From Noviherbaspirillum cavernae (GTDB taxonomy: Bacteria; Pseudomonadota; Gammaproteobacteria; Burkholderiales; Burkholderiaceae_D), in assembly GCF_003590875.1 (NCBI RefSeq), contig NZ_QYUN01000002.1, positions 1,860,001 through 1,924,000 on the forward strand: 64,000 nucleotides of DNA, written 5' to 3'. Position 1 is the stretch's first letter, and each line of letters starts with the position of its first letter. Shown piece after piece: positions 1 to 8,949 of the stretch. Both the position numbers and the translations under genes were made by a program. A model generated the notes under the pieces. The model was not told the origin of the DNA, did not search any database, and saw only the letters and a program-made list of their open reading frames with translations.

Positions 1-1267
1 ATGCCGTGTCGTCCAGCACTTCCGCAACCATGCCGATCATTTCGCGTTCGCCGATGACGACCTTGCGCCTGTGCGTCTTTGCCGCGACGGTGACGATGGC
101 CGCAATCAGCAAGGCATTCAATGCAGCGATGCTGACAATCAGTGCAAACGGAATGCCGAACCCCGGCAACTCGGTGTCGATCAGAATCACCGCGCCGAAC
201 ACAAAGGCAATGATGCCGCCCAGTCCGAGCGTGCCGAAACTCGGAAAGAATGCTTCTCCGATCATGAATGCGAGTCCCAATACGATCAGCGCCAGCCCCG
301 CGTAATTGACGGGCAACAACTGCAACGCATACAGCGCAAGCAGCAGGCAGATGCCTCCCAGCACGCCGGGCAGCACCATGCCGGGCGTCATGAATTCGAA
401 CAGCAAACCGTAGACACCGATCGCCAGCAGGATGAGCGCGATGCCGGGATCGGTAATCACGGCAAGAAAACGCACCCGCCAGTCAGGCGCGTAGCGTATT
501 TGCGGCGCAGCGGATGTCTGCAGTGTTCTATCCTGTCCCTGCACATTGACCTTCTTGCCGTCGAGCTGCTGGAGGAGATTCGCCAGATCGGTCGCAACAT
601 AATCCACCACATGCTGCTGCAAGGCATCTTCGGACGAGAGGCTCACCGCTTCGCGCACCGCCTTCTCCGCCCATTCCATGTTCCGCCCGCGCATTTGCGC
701 AAGCCCGCGGATGTAGGCGGCGGCATCGTTGACCTGTTTGCGCGTCATGGGCTGGCCGGTCAGCGTTTCAGGCGGTTTTCCCTCGTCCGGCTTCTTGCTC
801 TTGTCGTTCTTGTCATTCTTTTCGTCCTTTTTTCCCGTTGCCGGCTTGTCGGGCGCGGCCGGTTCGGGGCTGCCGCCGATTTGCACCGGAGTCGCTGCTC
901 CGAGATTCGTGCCCGGTGCCATGGCGGCAATATGGCTCGCGTACAGGATGTACGTGCCGGCGCTGGCGGCGCGCGCGCCGCTCGGCGCGACAAAGGCCGC
1001 GACCGGCACCGGCGATGCCAGGATGGTTTTGATGATGGAGCGCATTGACGTGTCGAGCCCGCCAGGCGTATCGACCATGAGTACCACGAGCTGCGCGCCA
1101 TCACGTGCAGCTCGCGTGATTCCGCGATTGATATAGTCCGCGGAGGCGGGCGCGACTGCGCCGTCGAGCGTCAATATGACCACCGGCGCGGGGGCCGCAT
1201 GGACACTGCAACACAGCGCGGCGAAGCCCAGAATCACCGCAATCCGACGAATGAAGGAGCCGTTCAT
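1..1267 (-). CDS. NfeD-family membrane-bound serine protease (3' end beyond window)
   Basis: Translation of the minus strand gives a signal peptide (about residues 1-24), then a ClpP-like serine protease domain. The nucleophile serine is expected in the segment RAASAGTY and the general-base lysine in WAEKAVREA, after a Lys/Asp/Pro-rich linker. At least four hydrophobic segments follow, typical of the NfeD C-terminal half. The family (compare archaeal PH1510/STOPP) cleaves hydrophobic stretches of membrane stomatin partners. The protein is open to base 1, so the terminal OB-like domain is not fully visible. Start ATG at 1267; an adjacent ATG at 1270 is possible. The gene is divergent from kup. 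Family assignment is firm; the in vivo substrate is unknown. Confidence 0.85.
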   Translation of the reverse strand, partial: MNGSFIRRIAVILGFAALCCSVHAAPAPVVILTLDGAVAPASADYINRGITRAARDGAQLVVLMVDTPGGLDTSMRSIIKTILASPVPVAAFVAPSGARAASAGTYILYASHIAAMAPGTNLGAATPVQIGGSPEPAAPDKPATGKKDEKNDKNDKSKKPDEGKPPETLTGQPMTRKQVNDAAAYIRGLAQMRGRNMEWAEKAVREAVSLSSEDALQQHVVDYVATDLANLLQQLDGKKVNVQGQDRTLQTSAAPQIRYAPDWRVRFLAVITDPGIALILLAIGVYGLLFEFMTPGMVLPGVLGGICLLLALYALQLLPVNYAGLALIVLGLAFMIGEAFFPSFGTLGLGGIIAFVFGAVILIDTELPGFGIPFALIVSIAALNALLIAAIVTVAAKTHRRKVVIGEREMIGMVAEVLDDTA

Positions 1268-1600
1268 CATTTCAAGCCAGGTTTGGCGCAGCGATGTCGC
1301 AATCGGTTGGCGCGCCCATACTCACCATACTCATCTTAGGTAAATTTTGCCCACGGCAGGCAATCTTTGGATGTGACGGCACGCGAGTCCGGCATGGCCG
1401 TTGCAACCGGAAATACTCACTTTTTAGCGCGCCGGCGCGCCTTGCGTATTGTGTTGCGCCAAATGATGCGGTGACGCGAACCAGAAGTATGGCTTTGCGG
1501 AAACCCGGCAGGCTGTCGTGCCGGAATATGCGGAACGCAATGAAAGCGCATTCCCATGGTGGGCAATAACATCGATCCGGTAAGATACGCGTTTTACAAC
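1268..1600. other. intergenic region between nfeD-like gene and kup
   Basis: This divergent spacer of about 330 bases holds no convincing gene. A perfect 14-bp palindrome of alternating G and C (GCGCGCCGGCGCGC) sits at 1427-1440 after a run of five T. Promoters for the two flanking genes must lie here, but no clear -35/-10 pair could be assigned by eye. Confidence 0.5.
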
Positions 1601-3499
1601 ATGTCCGATTCAAGGCTCCCTTTGGTCTCCGATACATCCAAAAACAAACTAGCGGCATTCACTCTGGCTGCCATCGGCGTGGTCTACGGCGACATCGGTA
1701 CAAGTCCCTTGTACACGATGAAGGAAATATTCTCGAAATCGCACGGCCTTGCGCTCACCACGGCCAATGTGTTGGGTGCGGTATCACTGATCTTCTGGGG
1801 CCTGACAATCATTGTCTCGCTGAAATACGTGACCCTCGTCCTGCGCGCCAACAATCGCGGCGAGGGCGGCATCATGGCCTTGCTGGCGCTGGCGCTGTCC
1901 GCCGTGACGGACAAATCGCGCTGGTATTACCCGGTGATGCTGATGGGCCTGATCGGCGCTGCCATGTTTTTCGGTGACGGCGTCATCACGCCTGCCATCT
2001 CGGTGCTGTCCGCGGTCGAAGGGCTGGAAGTCGCCACCCCGGCATTCAAGCCTTACGTCGTGCCGCTGACGGTGACGGTGCTGGTGGCGCTGTACCTGGT
2101 CCAGAAAGCGGGCACGGCCGGCATCGGAAAATGGTTCGGTCCGATCATGCTGATCTGGTTTGTCGCGCTGGCGGGCATGGGCATCGTCAATATCGTGGAA
2201 AACCCGGCCATTCTCGCCGCGCTCAATCCGCTCAATGCGCTCCATTTTCTGCTGCAAAACGGCTGGCTGGCGTTTGTCGCACTCGGTGCCGTCGTGCTGG
2301 CGTTCACGGGAGCAGAAGCCCTGTACGCGGACATGGGGCATTTCGGCAAGAAACCGATCCGCGCCGCATGGTTCTTCGTGGTCTTTCCCGGACTCTCGCT
2401 CAACTATCTGGGGCAGGGCGCGCTGCTGTTGTCGAATCCGGAAGCGGCTTCCAACCCGTTCTATCAGCAACTGGGGCCATGGAGCATCTACCCGCTGGTG
2501 ATCCTTGCCACCATGGCGACCGTCATCGCGTCGCAGGCAACCATCTCCGGAACCTTTTCAATGACGCATCAGGCGATATCGCTCGGCTTCCTGCCGCGCA
2601 TGAAAGTCATCTATACCTCCAAGCACGAGATCGGACAGATCTACATTCCGCTGGCGAACTGGCTGCAGTGCTTCGTGGTCATCCTCGCCGTGATCGGTTT
2701 TGGCTCGTCATCCAATCTCGCCGCCGCGTACGGCATCGCCGTCACCGTCACCATGCTGATCACGACGATTCTGACCTTCTTCGTGATCCGCTACCGCTGG
2801 GGCTATCCGCTGATGCTGTGCTGGGCGGCGACCGGTTTCTTCTTTGTCATCGATATCGCCCTTTTTTCCTCGACCACGCTCAAGATCATTCATGGCGGCT
2901 GGTTTCCGCTGGTGCTGGGTGCCGCGATCGTGCTGCTCATGATGACGTGGCGGACCGGACGCGAGCTGGTGTTCGAAAACCTGAAGAAGCATTCGATCGG
3001 CCTCGGCGACTTCCTGCAGTCGCTCTTCATGGGACCGCCGGTGCGCGTGGGCGGCACGGCCGTGTTCTTCCGTGCCGAAGGCGACGGCGTGCCGCACGCC
3101 ATGCTGCACAACCTGCTGCACAACAAGGTGCTGCATGAACGCACCATCTTCCTGACGGTATTCAATGCCGACATCCCGACAATCCCGCCCGCCGAACGTG
3201 TCAAGGTCGAACCGCTCGGGCACGAGTGCTACCAGGTCAATGTGTACTACGGCTTCACCGACGAGCGCGACATTCCGCTGGCGCTCGACCAGTGCAAGAG
3301 CGCGGGGCTGGACTTCGACATGATGGAAACCTCCTTCTTCATCGCCCGCCAGACCGTGATTTCAAGCGTCGGCGGCGGCATGGCGTTGTGGCGCGAACAG
3401 CTGTTCGCCGCGCTGTCGCGCAATGCCCGCGATGCAGCGGATTACTACCGCGTTCCGCGCAATCGCGTCATCGAACTGGGGACGCAGGTCGAGATCTAA
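1601..3499 (+). CDS. kup: low-affinity potassium transport protein Kup
   Basis: KUP/HAK/KT-family K+:H+ symporter of the inner membrane. The N-terminus carries the family signature GVVYGDIGTSPLYT, followed by about 12 hydrophobic segments and a soluble C-terminal domain of roughly 170 residues. With the ATG at 1601 the protein is 632 residues, close to E. coli Kup (622). An in-frame ATG at 1556 would add 15 residues not typical of the family. No strong ribosome binding site precedes either start. It is a single gene, convergent with the phosphoesterase gene that follows. Identification is secure. Confidence 0.96.
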   Translation: MSDSRLPLVSDTSKNKLAAFTLAAIGVVYGDIGTSPLYTMKEIFSKSHGLALTTANVLGAVSLIFWGLTIIVSLKYVTLVLRANNRGEGGIMALLALALSAVTDKSRWYYPVMLMGLIGAAMFFGDGVITPAISVLSAVEGLEVATPAFKPYVVPLTVTVLVALYLVQKAGTAGIGKWFGPIMLIWFVALAGMGIVNIVENPAILAALNPLNALHFLLQNGWLAFVALGAVVLAFTGAEALYADMGHFGKKPIRAAWFFVVFPGLSLNYLGQGALLLSNPEAASNPFYQQLGPWSIYPLVILATMATVIASQATISGTFSMTHQAISLGFLPRMKVIYTSKHEIGQIYIPLANWLQCFVVILAVIGFGSSSNLAAAYGIAVTVTMLITTILTFFVIRYRWGYPLMLCWAATGFFFVIDIALFSSTTLKIIHGGWFPLVLGAAIVLLMMTWRTGRELVFENLKKHSIGLGDFLQSLFMGPPVRVGGTAVFFRAEGDGVPHAMLHNLLHNKVLHERTIFLTVFNADIPTIPPAERVKVEPLGHECYQVNVYYGFTDERDIPLALDQCKSAGLDFDMMETSFFIARQTVISSVGGGMALWREQLFAALSRNARDAADYYRVPRNRVIELGTQVEI

Positions 3500-3512
3500 G
3501 CGCTCCGGCCCG

Positions 3513-4658
3513 TCATGACGTCAGCGCCGGCACCAGACGTACCCGCGTGATTTCCGAGGGAGCGCCGAATCGCTTTGGCGGCCCCCAATAGCCGGTGCCG
3601 CGGCTGGTGTAGACCCACAGCGCGCGCAACTTCTTCAGACCTGCGACATAGGGCTGCTGCATCGGCACAAACAGGTTCCAGGGAAAGAATTGTCCGCCAT
3701 GCGTGTGGCCGGATAATTGCAGGTCGAATCCGGCATCGGCCGCCGCAGATGCCGTGCGGGGCTGGTGCGCCAGCAATACCTTCGCCCCGACACCATGCGG
3801 TGCACCGGCGAGCGCCGCATGCGGATCGCTGCGGTGCGATTCGTCAAAATGATGTGCCGTAAAGTCGGTGACGCCCGCCACCAGCAGCGATGCGCCTCCG
3901 TGGTTCAGCACGACATGCTCGTTCAGCAGGACAGTCAGGCCCAGCCGCCGCACTTCGGCGATCCAGGCGTGCGCATTCGAGTAATACTCATGGTTGCCGG
4001 TCACGAAATAGGTCCCGTGCCGTGCCGACAATCTCGCCAGCGGCGCGGTATGCGGCCTCAACTGGCTGACGCTGCCATCCACCAGGTCGCCGGTAATCGC
4101 GATGACATCCGCCTGCAGCGCATTGACTCTGTTGACGATCGCCTCCAGATAGCCGTGCTTGATGGTCGGACCGACGTGGATATCGCTGATCTGCGCGATG
4201 GTAAATCCGTGCAATGCCGCAGGCAGTCCGGCGATTGGCACGTCGACATCGACCACCCGCGCAACCCGGCGCGCATTGAGAAAGCCAATGAGGGAGGCAA
4301 GCCCGGCAAGGGCCGGCACCGCGATCGCCGTGCCGTGTACATATGCCGGCCCATGCAGTCCGATCAGCATTGCTATCAGCAAGGATGCATCGCGCAGCAA
4401 TGTCAGCACGAACAGGGAAGAAAACACCCCCAGCGCGAACAGGCCGGCCCACGCAATGCGATCCGACAATGAGTGGCGTGCAAACCTTGACGCCAGCAAG
4501 CCGAGTGGTATCAGCGTCGCCGAGGCGAGCAGCCACAGCACACCAGACGCCTGAACAGCGCGCGCAAGCGGCAAGTCCGGCAGGATGCGCAGACCGATAT
4601 ATGCGTGCAGCAATGCCAGCAAGGCAATAATGACAAATCCGTAGCGGCGTCGCCTCAT
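3513..4658 (-). CDS. membrane metallophosphoesterase (YkuE-like)
   Basis: A 381-residue protein. The first 130 residues hold about four transmembrane segments; the rest is a calcineurin-like phosphoesterase domain. Metal-binding motifs appear in order: ISDIHVG, GDLVDG, GNHEYY, a later HQP and SGHTHGGQ, so the dinuclear centre looks complete. The family hydrolyses phosphodiesters or phosphomonoesters; relatives of this arrangement act on membrane lipid or UDP-linked substrates, but the substrate cannot be read from sequence. The stop lies 13 bases from the kup stop, convergently. Confidence 0.9.
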   Translation of the reverse strand: MRRRRYGFVIIALLALLHAYIGLRILPDLPLARAVQASGVLWLLASATLIPLGLLASRFARHSLSDRIAWAGLFALGVFSSLFVLTLLRDASLLIAMLIGLHGPAYVHGTAIAVPALAGLASLIGFLNARRVARVVDVDVPIAGLPAALHGFTIAQISDIHVGPTIKHGYLEAIVNRVNALQADVIAITGDLVDGSVSQLRPHTAPLARLSARHGTYFVTGNHEYYSNAHAWIAEVRRLGLTVLLNEHVVLNHGGASLLVAGVTDFTAHHFDESHRSDPHAALAGAPHGVGAKVLLAHQPRTASAAADAGFDLQLSGHTHGGQFFPWNLFVPMQQPYVAGLKKLRALWVYTSRGTGYWGPPKRFGAPSEITRVRLVPALTS

Positions 4659-4830
4659 ATGAGTGCAAAGGAAAAGGGAAGGGGGCCCGGTATCCGATTA
4701 CCGAGACATGAGCTTTGCAGGTAGGGGCGACATGCCTGGATTCAATAGCGCAGGCAGGAGTAAAACTGGCAGCGGCTTGATCCGTGACCGGATCGGGCCG
4801 AGCCTGGCTGCGCATCGCTAGAGAGAGAAA

Positions 4831-5334
4831 CTACTGAGGACGTGGAACTGCGCCCGGCGGGCCGGACGGGACAGGATAATCGGGGATGCGCAATTCGGTC
4901 ATGCTGCGTCCATACGACTGGATCCGGTGTCCCTTCGCATACATGCATTGCTGATAACCGATGTCATATCGCCGTTGCACGGAGTAGGCTGCCCCTTGCG
5001 CCGTTCCGGTTCCTGCGAGGCCACCCAATGCCAGCCCCGTGCCGGCTCCGACGCCGGCCCCACTGCTGCCATTGATTGCTGCGCCTGCAGCAGCGCCAAG
5101 AATGGTACCGACAATGGCAGTCGCCACACCGCTGCTTGCACCTGCCTGGTTCGCTGTTGCGCCGTTGACTTGTTGTTCTGCAAACTGTCGGCACACAAGA
5201 TCGTCGCCGCGGAACTGATCGAAATTCTTCCCGGTCCCCGGCAACACAAGGACGCTCGGCCCTGTCGGTACCGACGTGCATGCGGCAAGGAAAAGGGCTG
5301 TGAATGACATGCCGATATGGAGAATTCGACGCAT
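4831..5334 (-). CDS. glycine-zipper lipoprotein
   Basis: A signal peptide ends in a lipobox (LAAC), so the mature protein should be lipid-anchored. The middle contains a Gly/Ala-rich stretch (AIVGTILGAAAGAAI and following), a glycine-zipper pattern shared with YMGG-like and Rick-17kDa envelope proteins, which are often outer-membrane stress or assembly proteins. The start at 5334 is preferred over the ATG at 5340 because GGAG lies at proper spacing only for the former. The C-terminus is Pro-rich. Exact role unknown. Confidence 0.8.
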   Translation of the reverse strand: MRRILHIGMSFTALFLAACTSVPTGPSVLVLPGTGKNFDQFRGDDLVCRQFAEQQVNGATANQAGASSGVATAIVGTILGAAAGAAINGSSGAGVGAGTGLALGGLAGTGTAQGAAYSVQRRYDIGYQQCMYAKGHRIQSYGRSMTELRIPDYPVPSGPPGAVPRPQ

Positions 5335-5347
5335 GTCCATTGCTCCG

Positions 5348-5818
5348 TCAACGGCGTTGCAGCGACTGCGCCGGAACGGTCAGCCAGGCTTGCGAACAGG
5401 ATTTAACGTTGGGGTAGTATCCCTTCGGGTTATTGCAGTAGAACCAGAAGGATACGGGCGGAGCTTGTGTCTGCGGTGCAGCGTTGCCATCCTGTTCCAC
5501 GCTCGCTTGATCGACATATCCTTGCTCGATAAACAGGGGCGGCGAACTCTGGATCACAACCGCCTGCGGATACGGATAAGCGTAGTACGGCAAGGGCATC
5601 GCGGGCCGGTAATCGGGTCGGTAGTAGTAGCTCCAGCCGCCGGCGACCGGCGTGCCGACAATGATCGCAACCCGGCCATGCTGCTGAAAATGACCTCGGT
5701 GTGCATGCCCCTTGAACGCCACCACGCCGCTGCCATCATTCGGCCGAGCCCATGCAGTGGTACTTGCCAGCAAACCGAGCAGCAGGATCGCAATCGCAAG
5801 CTCCTTGCTCCGCTTCAT
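5348..5818 (-). CDS. exported protein with Tyr/Pro-rich region, function unknown
   Basis: 156 residues with a clear signal peptide ending near TAWA. The mature part has a Tyr/Pro-rich centre (YYYRPDYRP and PYYAYPYP) and a C-terminal module with two cysteines (WFYCNN, then KSCSQAWL) that could form a disulfide. This pattern is common in small exported proteins of Burkholderiales of unknown function. The ATG at 5818 is preceded by AGGAG six bases upstream; a GTG directly before it is less likely. It lies 13 bases upstream of the glycine-zipper lipoprotein on the same strand, so the two may be cotranscribed. Confidence 0.8.
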   Translation of the reverse strand: MKRSKELAIAILLLGLLASTTAWARPNDGSGVVAFKGHAHRGHFQQHGRVAIIVGTPVAGGWSYYYRPDYRPAMPLPYYAYPYPQAVVIQSSPPLFIEQGYVDQASVEQDGNAAPQTQAPPVSFWFYCNNPKGYYPNVKSCSQAWLTVPAQSLQRR

Positions 5819-5944
5819 CACAGTCTCCTTGCCGCGTCATACCGGCGTTGCGCCGGAATGCACAATCACGCATGAAATTAGACTGCGTGATGTTGGCCGA
5901 GTTTCAATCGGCCGAGGCAGACAGATTCAGCAGGGGGTAGGGGC

Positions 5945-6256
5945 CTACGACTTCCCGGGACGCAAGCGCAGACGTGACAGCCAGCCACCCGCCGCAGCCT
6001 GGGCATCACCAAGCACGCGCGGCGGTATCCGCTTGAGAATTGCCGGGATGGCCAATGCCAGCAGCGTCACATCGTCCGCCCATCCAATGACGGGAATCCA
6101 GTCGGGAAGCATGTCGATGGGGAAGATGGCATACAAGACCAGCAGGATCGCCCCCGCCTTGAGAAAGGTCGGCGTCGCCGGGTTGCGACAGGCATACCAG
6201 AGCACGACCGCATCGCGGCCAACGAACCGCAGCAAACGAAGCAGGCGAAGAAACAT
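5945..6256 (-). CDS. YkvA/DUF1232 family small membrane protein
   Basis: 103 residues containing the DUF1232 signature FPIDMLPDWIPVIGWADD between hydrophobic segments. Members are small inner-membrane proteins without an established biochemical role. GGAGG lies five bases before the ATG at 6256, which fixes the start. It is a stand-alone minus-strand gene. Confidence 0.88.
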   Translation of the reverse strand: MFLRLLRLLRFVGRDAVVLWYACRNPATPTFLKAGAILLVLYAIFPIDMLPDWIPVIGWADDVTLLALAIPAILKRIPPRVLGDAQAAAGGWLSRLRLRPGKS

Positions 6257-6394
6257 GATGACCTCCAGATCAATTACCGATTACGCACGCCGCACCGGTT
6301 CTGCGTAACAGCGCAGCCATTCATATTTGGGCAATCGCCGCAATTAAAAGTGCCATGAAGAGTGAATTGCGTATGGGTCGCCACAGCTTTCACT

Positions 6395-6793
6395 TCATGC
6401 AATCGGCTTGCCTGCCGCCTTCAGACGCGCATTGGCTACCGCTGCCTCGAATTGCGGCCCGTGCCATCCTGTCGCGCGGCCAAGCTTCTTTCCATTCTGA
6501 AAGAACATGAAAACCGGAATGCCGTGCAAGCCGAACCGCTGGCCAAGTTCAGGGTGCGCATAGACATTCGCGTGCAGCCACACGAGATCAAACGCCTGGA
6601 TAGGATCGGGCCGCGCCAGCATCGCCTTCTTCGCCATGTCGCAATTGAAACAATCGATACCCCAGAAGAACACGCACACCAGCTTTTCGTCGGCATCGGC
6701 AATCGCATCGTCAATCGATTGTCCGTCCACTTCCCGCACGGCAAACGCGGCGAAGACAGTGCGGTCGATCCATGCTCGCCGCAGCATTTGCAT
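6395..6793 (-). CDS. thioredoxin-family protein, 5' end possibly altered
   Basis: A thioredoxin-fold protein of about 132 residues. The redox motif is CFNC in FFWGIDCFNCDMAKKA, and the cis-Pro region reads LHGIPVFMFF. It probably reduces disulfides in the cytoplasm, as no signal peptide is seen. The first ATG (6793) lies inside the start of the AhpD-like gene on the other strand: its first residues (MQMLRRA) are the antisense of AhpD-homologous codons, and no ribosome binding site precedes it. The true N-terminus may therefore have been changed by the event that truncated AhpD. Domain call firm, start uncertain. Confidence 0.75.
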   Translation of the reverse strand: MQMLRRAWIDRTVFAAFAVREVDGQSIDDAIADADEKLVCVFFWGIDCFNCDMAKKAMLARPDPIQAFDLVWLHANVYAHPELGQRFGLHGIPVFMFFQNGKKLGRATGWHGPQFEAAVANARLKAAGKPIA

Positions 6794-7179
6794 TGAAGTC
6801 GAAGACACTCGTTGATGCCATCCGCGATTCCGGCCAACTCGCCGAAGTCGACTTGAATGCCGCGCTGACCGCTGCGTCACTGATGGGTATGAACAATGTG
6901 TGGTGCCCGTACGTCGAAATGGCCGACGACAACGATCTCAAGACCCATCGTCCGGAGCTGCGCATGAATGCGTATGCCACGCACGGTGGTGAGGATCGCC
7001 GCCGTTTCGAACTGTACGCGTTGGCTGCAAGCATCGTCGGCAAATGCCATTTCTGCATCCAGTCGCATTACAAACTGCTGAAGGAAGTCGGTATGACGGC
7101 AACGCAATTACGCGACGTCGGCCGCATCGCAGCGGTAGTCGTGGCGGCAGCGCAGGTTCTTGCCGCCGAAGGAAAATGA
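6772..7179 (+). pseudogene. N-terminally truncated AhpD-like alkylhydroperoxidase
   Basis: The 135-residue open frame matches the carboxymuconolactone-decarboxylase/AhpD family from about residue 40 onward. It keeps the catalytic Cys-X-X-Cys with the trailing His (GKCHFCIQSH) and the family segment MGMNNVWCPYVEMADD. Intact relatives are about 175 residues and begin with roughly 40 residues that are absent here. The sequence upstream is instead the antisense of the thioredoxin gene. The first ATG (6772) has no ribosome binding site. It may be dead, or may survive as a shortened protein because the redox motif is intact. AhpD normally reduces AhpC or disposes of peroxides. Confidence 0.75.
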
Positions 7180-7185
7180 ATGTCG

Positions 7186-7205
7186 GCGGACGCGATAGCG
7201 TCCGC
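7186..7205 (+). terminator. hairpin after the AhpD-like gene
   Basis: A perfect 8-bp stem GCGGACGC/GCGTCCGC with a GATA loop begins seven bases after the stop codon. No T-tract follows, so termination strength is uncertain. Confidence 0.45.
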
Positions 7206-7707
7206 ACGTTGAGAATCGTCTCGACGATCCATTGATTCAAGCCGATAGCGACCGGTTCAAAGTCGCTGCCGACATGCGTCCCGCGTCGCGATATGAGAGG
7301 GCGCGGGACGGTACCAATACTTCAGCGGCATTCCCCCGCGGCCGTCCGCAAAGTCATCCTCTTGTTTTCCGGCTCTGCGCTCGCGCATGATCACACCCGG
7401 AATTCGCGCAACTCCCATCCTCTGAACGCAATCATCGGCAAATGCATTGCCATGCATGCCGGAACATTGCGTGAGCCAGCTCTTGCGTCAACGCACAAAG
7501 TGACGACGCCCACGGCAACATTGCGCTCGATCACCGTCAAGTTCCGATTAAAAGCTGCGAATCCTCAAATAACCTGCTCACGGCAGAGAATCGTCAGAAT
7601 TATTGCGCCTGTATCCTGTCTGGATTTATCACAGAACCTTCGATGGCAAAAATGTGCTCAAAGAAAAATCCCGAAGACAGGCAACATCTCCGTTACGCAT
7701 CGTTCAA
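7206..7707. other. intergenic region before the FixL-like kinase gene
   Basis: About 500 bases without a recognisable gene. A perfect 9-bp inverted repeat (CGTCCCGCG at 7277-7285 with CGCGGGACG at 7302-7310) is the only visible structure; no T-tract follows. Short open frames on both strands look random. Confidence 0.5.
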
Positions 7708-8949
7708 ATGTTGAGTGGAAATACCGACGTCGATGATCCGGCGAAGGACAGGCAGGTTTCTGCTCAATTACGCGAAGAGCTGGAGCGGTGTGCGGCTGCA
7801 CACAACGACATATCGCTGAAACTCGAGCAGGCCAAAGATGCAGGGTGTAGTTCGGAAGGCCGCTTCGAAAAAGTGTTTCGCTTGTGTTCCGATGCGATGC
7901 TGATCTGCCGCTGCCGTGACGCGCGTACTCTGGCCGTGAACCATGGCTGGGAAACCCTGTTCGGATACAGCCGTGCGGAGGCTGCGGGGCGCAGCCTGCG
8001 CGAGTTGCGCATATTCGCGAATGACGAGGAGTGCATTGCCGTCTGCAAAGGAATCCAGTCACAGGTCTGCATTCGCCAACGCGATCTGAAAATGCTCGAC
8101 CGGGCCGGCAAGGTGCGGAATGTTCTGCTGTCCGGCGAAGCGTTCGACAATGCCGGCGACGTGTCCTTCATCATCGTGATGCGCGACGTTACCGAACAAC
8201 GCCGCATCGAATTGCGTGTGCAGAAGCAGCGCAAACAGTTGACGCACCTGGCGCGGGTGGCAGTACTGGGTCAGCTTTCCGCCGCGCTCGCGCATGAACT
8301 CAATCAGCCGCTGACCGCGATCCTGAGCAATGCGCATGCCGCCCAACGGTTTCTCGCGAGGGAGGATGTCGACCTGAATGAAATCCGCGACATCCTGCAG
8401 GATATCGTCGATGCGGACAGGCGCGCGGGCGACGTCATACACAGGCTGCGCGCATTGTTCCTGAAAGGCGAAATCAAGCTGCTGCCGCTGAATCTCAACG
8501 ATGTGGTGACGGAAGTGCTTTCCCTCGCCCGCAGCGATCTGATCGCACGCAAGATTGATGTCGCGCTTCGGATGGAGCCGAATCTCCTCAACGTGCGTGG
8601 CGACCGCGTGCAGTTGCAGCAAGTACTACTCAACCTCATCACAAATGCCTGCGAGGCGATGATGGACGGCGCGAACGCGGTGCGCAGACTGGCCGTCGTC
8701 ACATCAAACAGTGACGACGGCATGGTGCGGATGGAAATCTCCGACACGGGACAAGGTATCGAGCCGCATGCAATCGACAGGCTGTTCGATTCGTTCTTCA
8801 CCACCAAGGCGCATGGACTTGGATTCGGCCTTTCCATCTCGCGTTCCATCATCACCGATCATGATGGCCGCATCGAGGCGATGAACAACAAGGAAGGCGG
8901 GGCGACATTTCGCGTCAACCTGCCTGCACATGCGGGAGAGCATGGATGA
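7708..8949 (+). CDS. FixL-like PAS sensor histidine kinase
   Basis: 413 residues from the ATG at 7708. A short coiled N-terminus is followed by a PAS domain (about residues 45-165), a HisKA domain with phospho-acceptor motif LAHELNQPLTAI, and an HATPase domain (NLITNACEAM, ISDTGQGI, GLGFGLSISRSI). The HELNQPL form is typical of the FixL/TtrS/DctB group that pairs with FixJ-type regulators. There are no transmembrane segments, so it is probably cytoplasmic; the PAS ligand is unknown and no heme-binding histidine was assigned. It overlaps the next gene by four bases (ATGA). A TTG at 7603 would add 35 residues but has less support. Confidence 0.88.
   Translation: MLSGNTDVDDPAKDRQVSAQLREELERCAAAHNDISLKLEQAKDAGCSSEGRFEKVFRLCSDAMLICRCRDARTLAVNHGWETLFGYSRAEAAGRSLRELRIFANDEECIAVCKGIQSQVCIRQRDLKMLDRAGKVRNVLLSGEAFDNAGDVSFIIVMRDVTEQRRIELRVQKQRKQLTHLARVAVLGQLSAALAHELNQPLTAILSNAHAAQRFLAREDVDLNEIRDILQDIVDADRRAGDVIHRLRALFLKGEIKLLPLNLNDVVTEVLSLARSDLIARKIDVALRMEPNLLNVRGDRVQLQQVLLNLITNACEAMMDGANAVRRLAVVTSNSDDGMVRMEISDTGQGIEPHAIDRLFDSFFTTKAHGLGFGLSISRSIITDHDGRIEAMNNKEGGATFRVNLPAHAGEHG

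Noticed and set aside
7257..7457. Short minus-strand open frame of 66 codons before the FixL-like gene
   Set aside because: No ribosome binding site, no recognisable motif, and it overlaps a hairpin.
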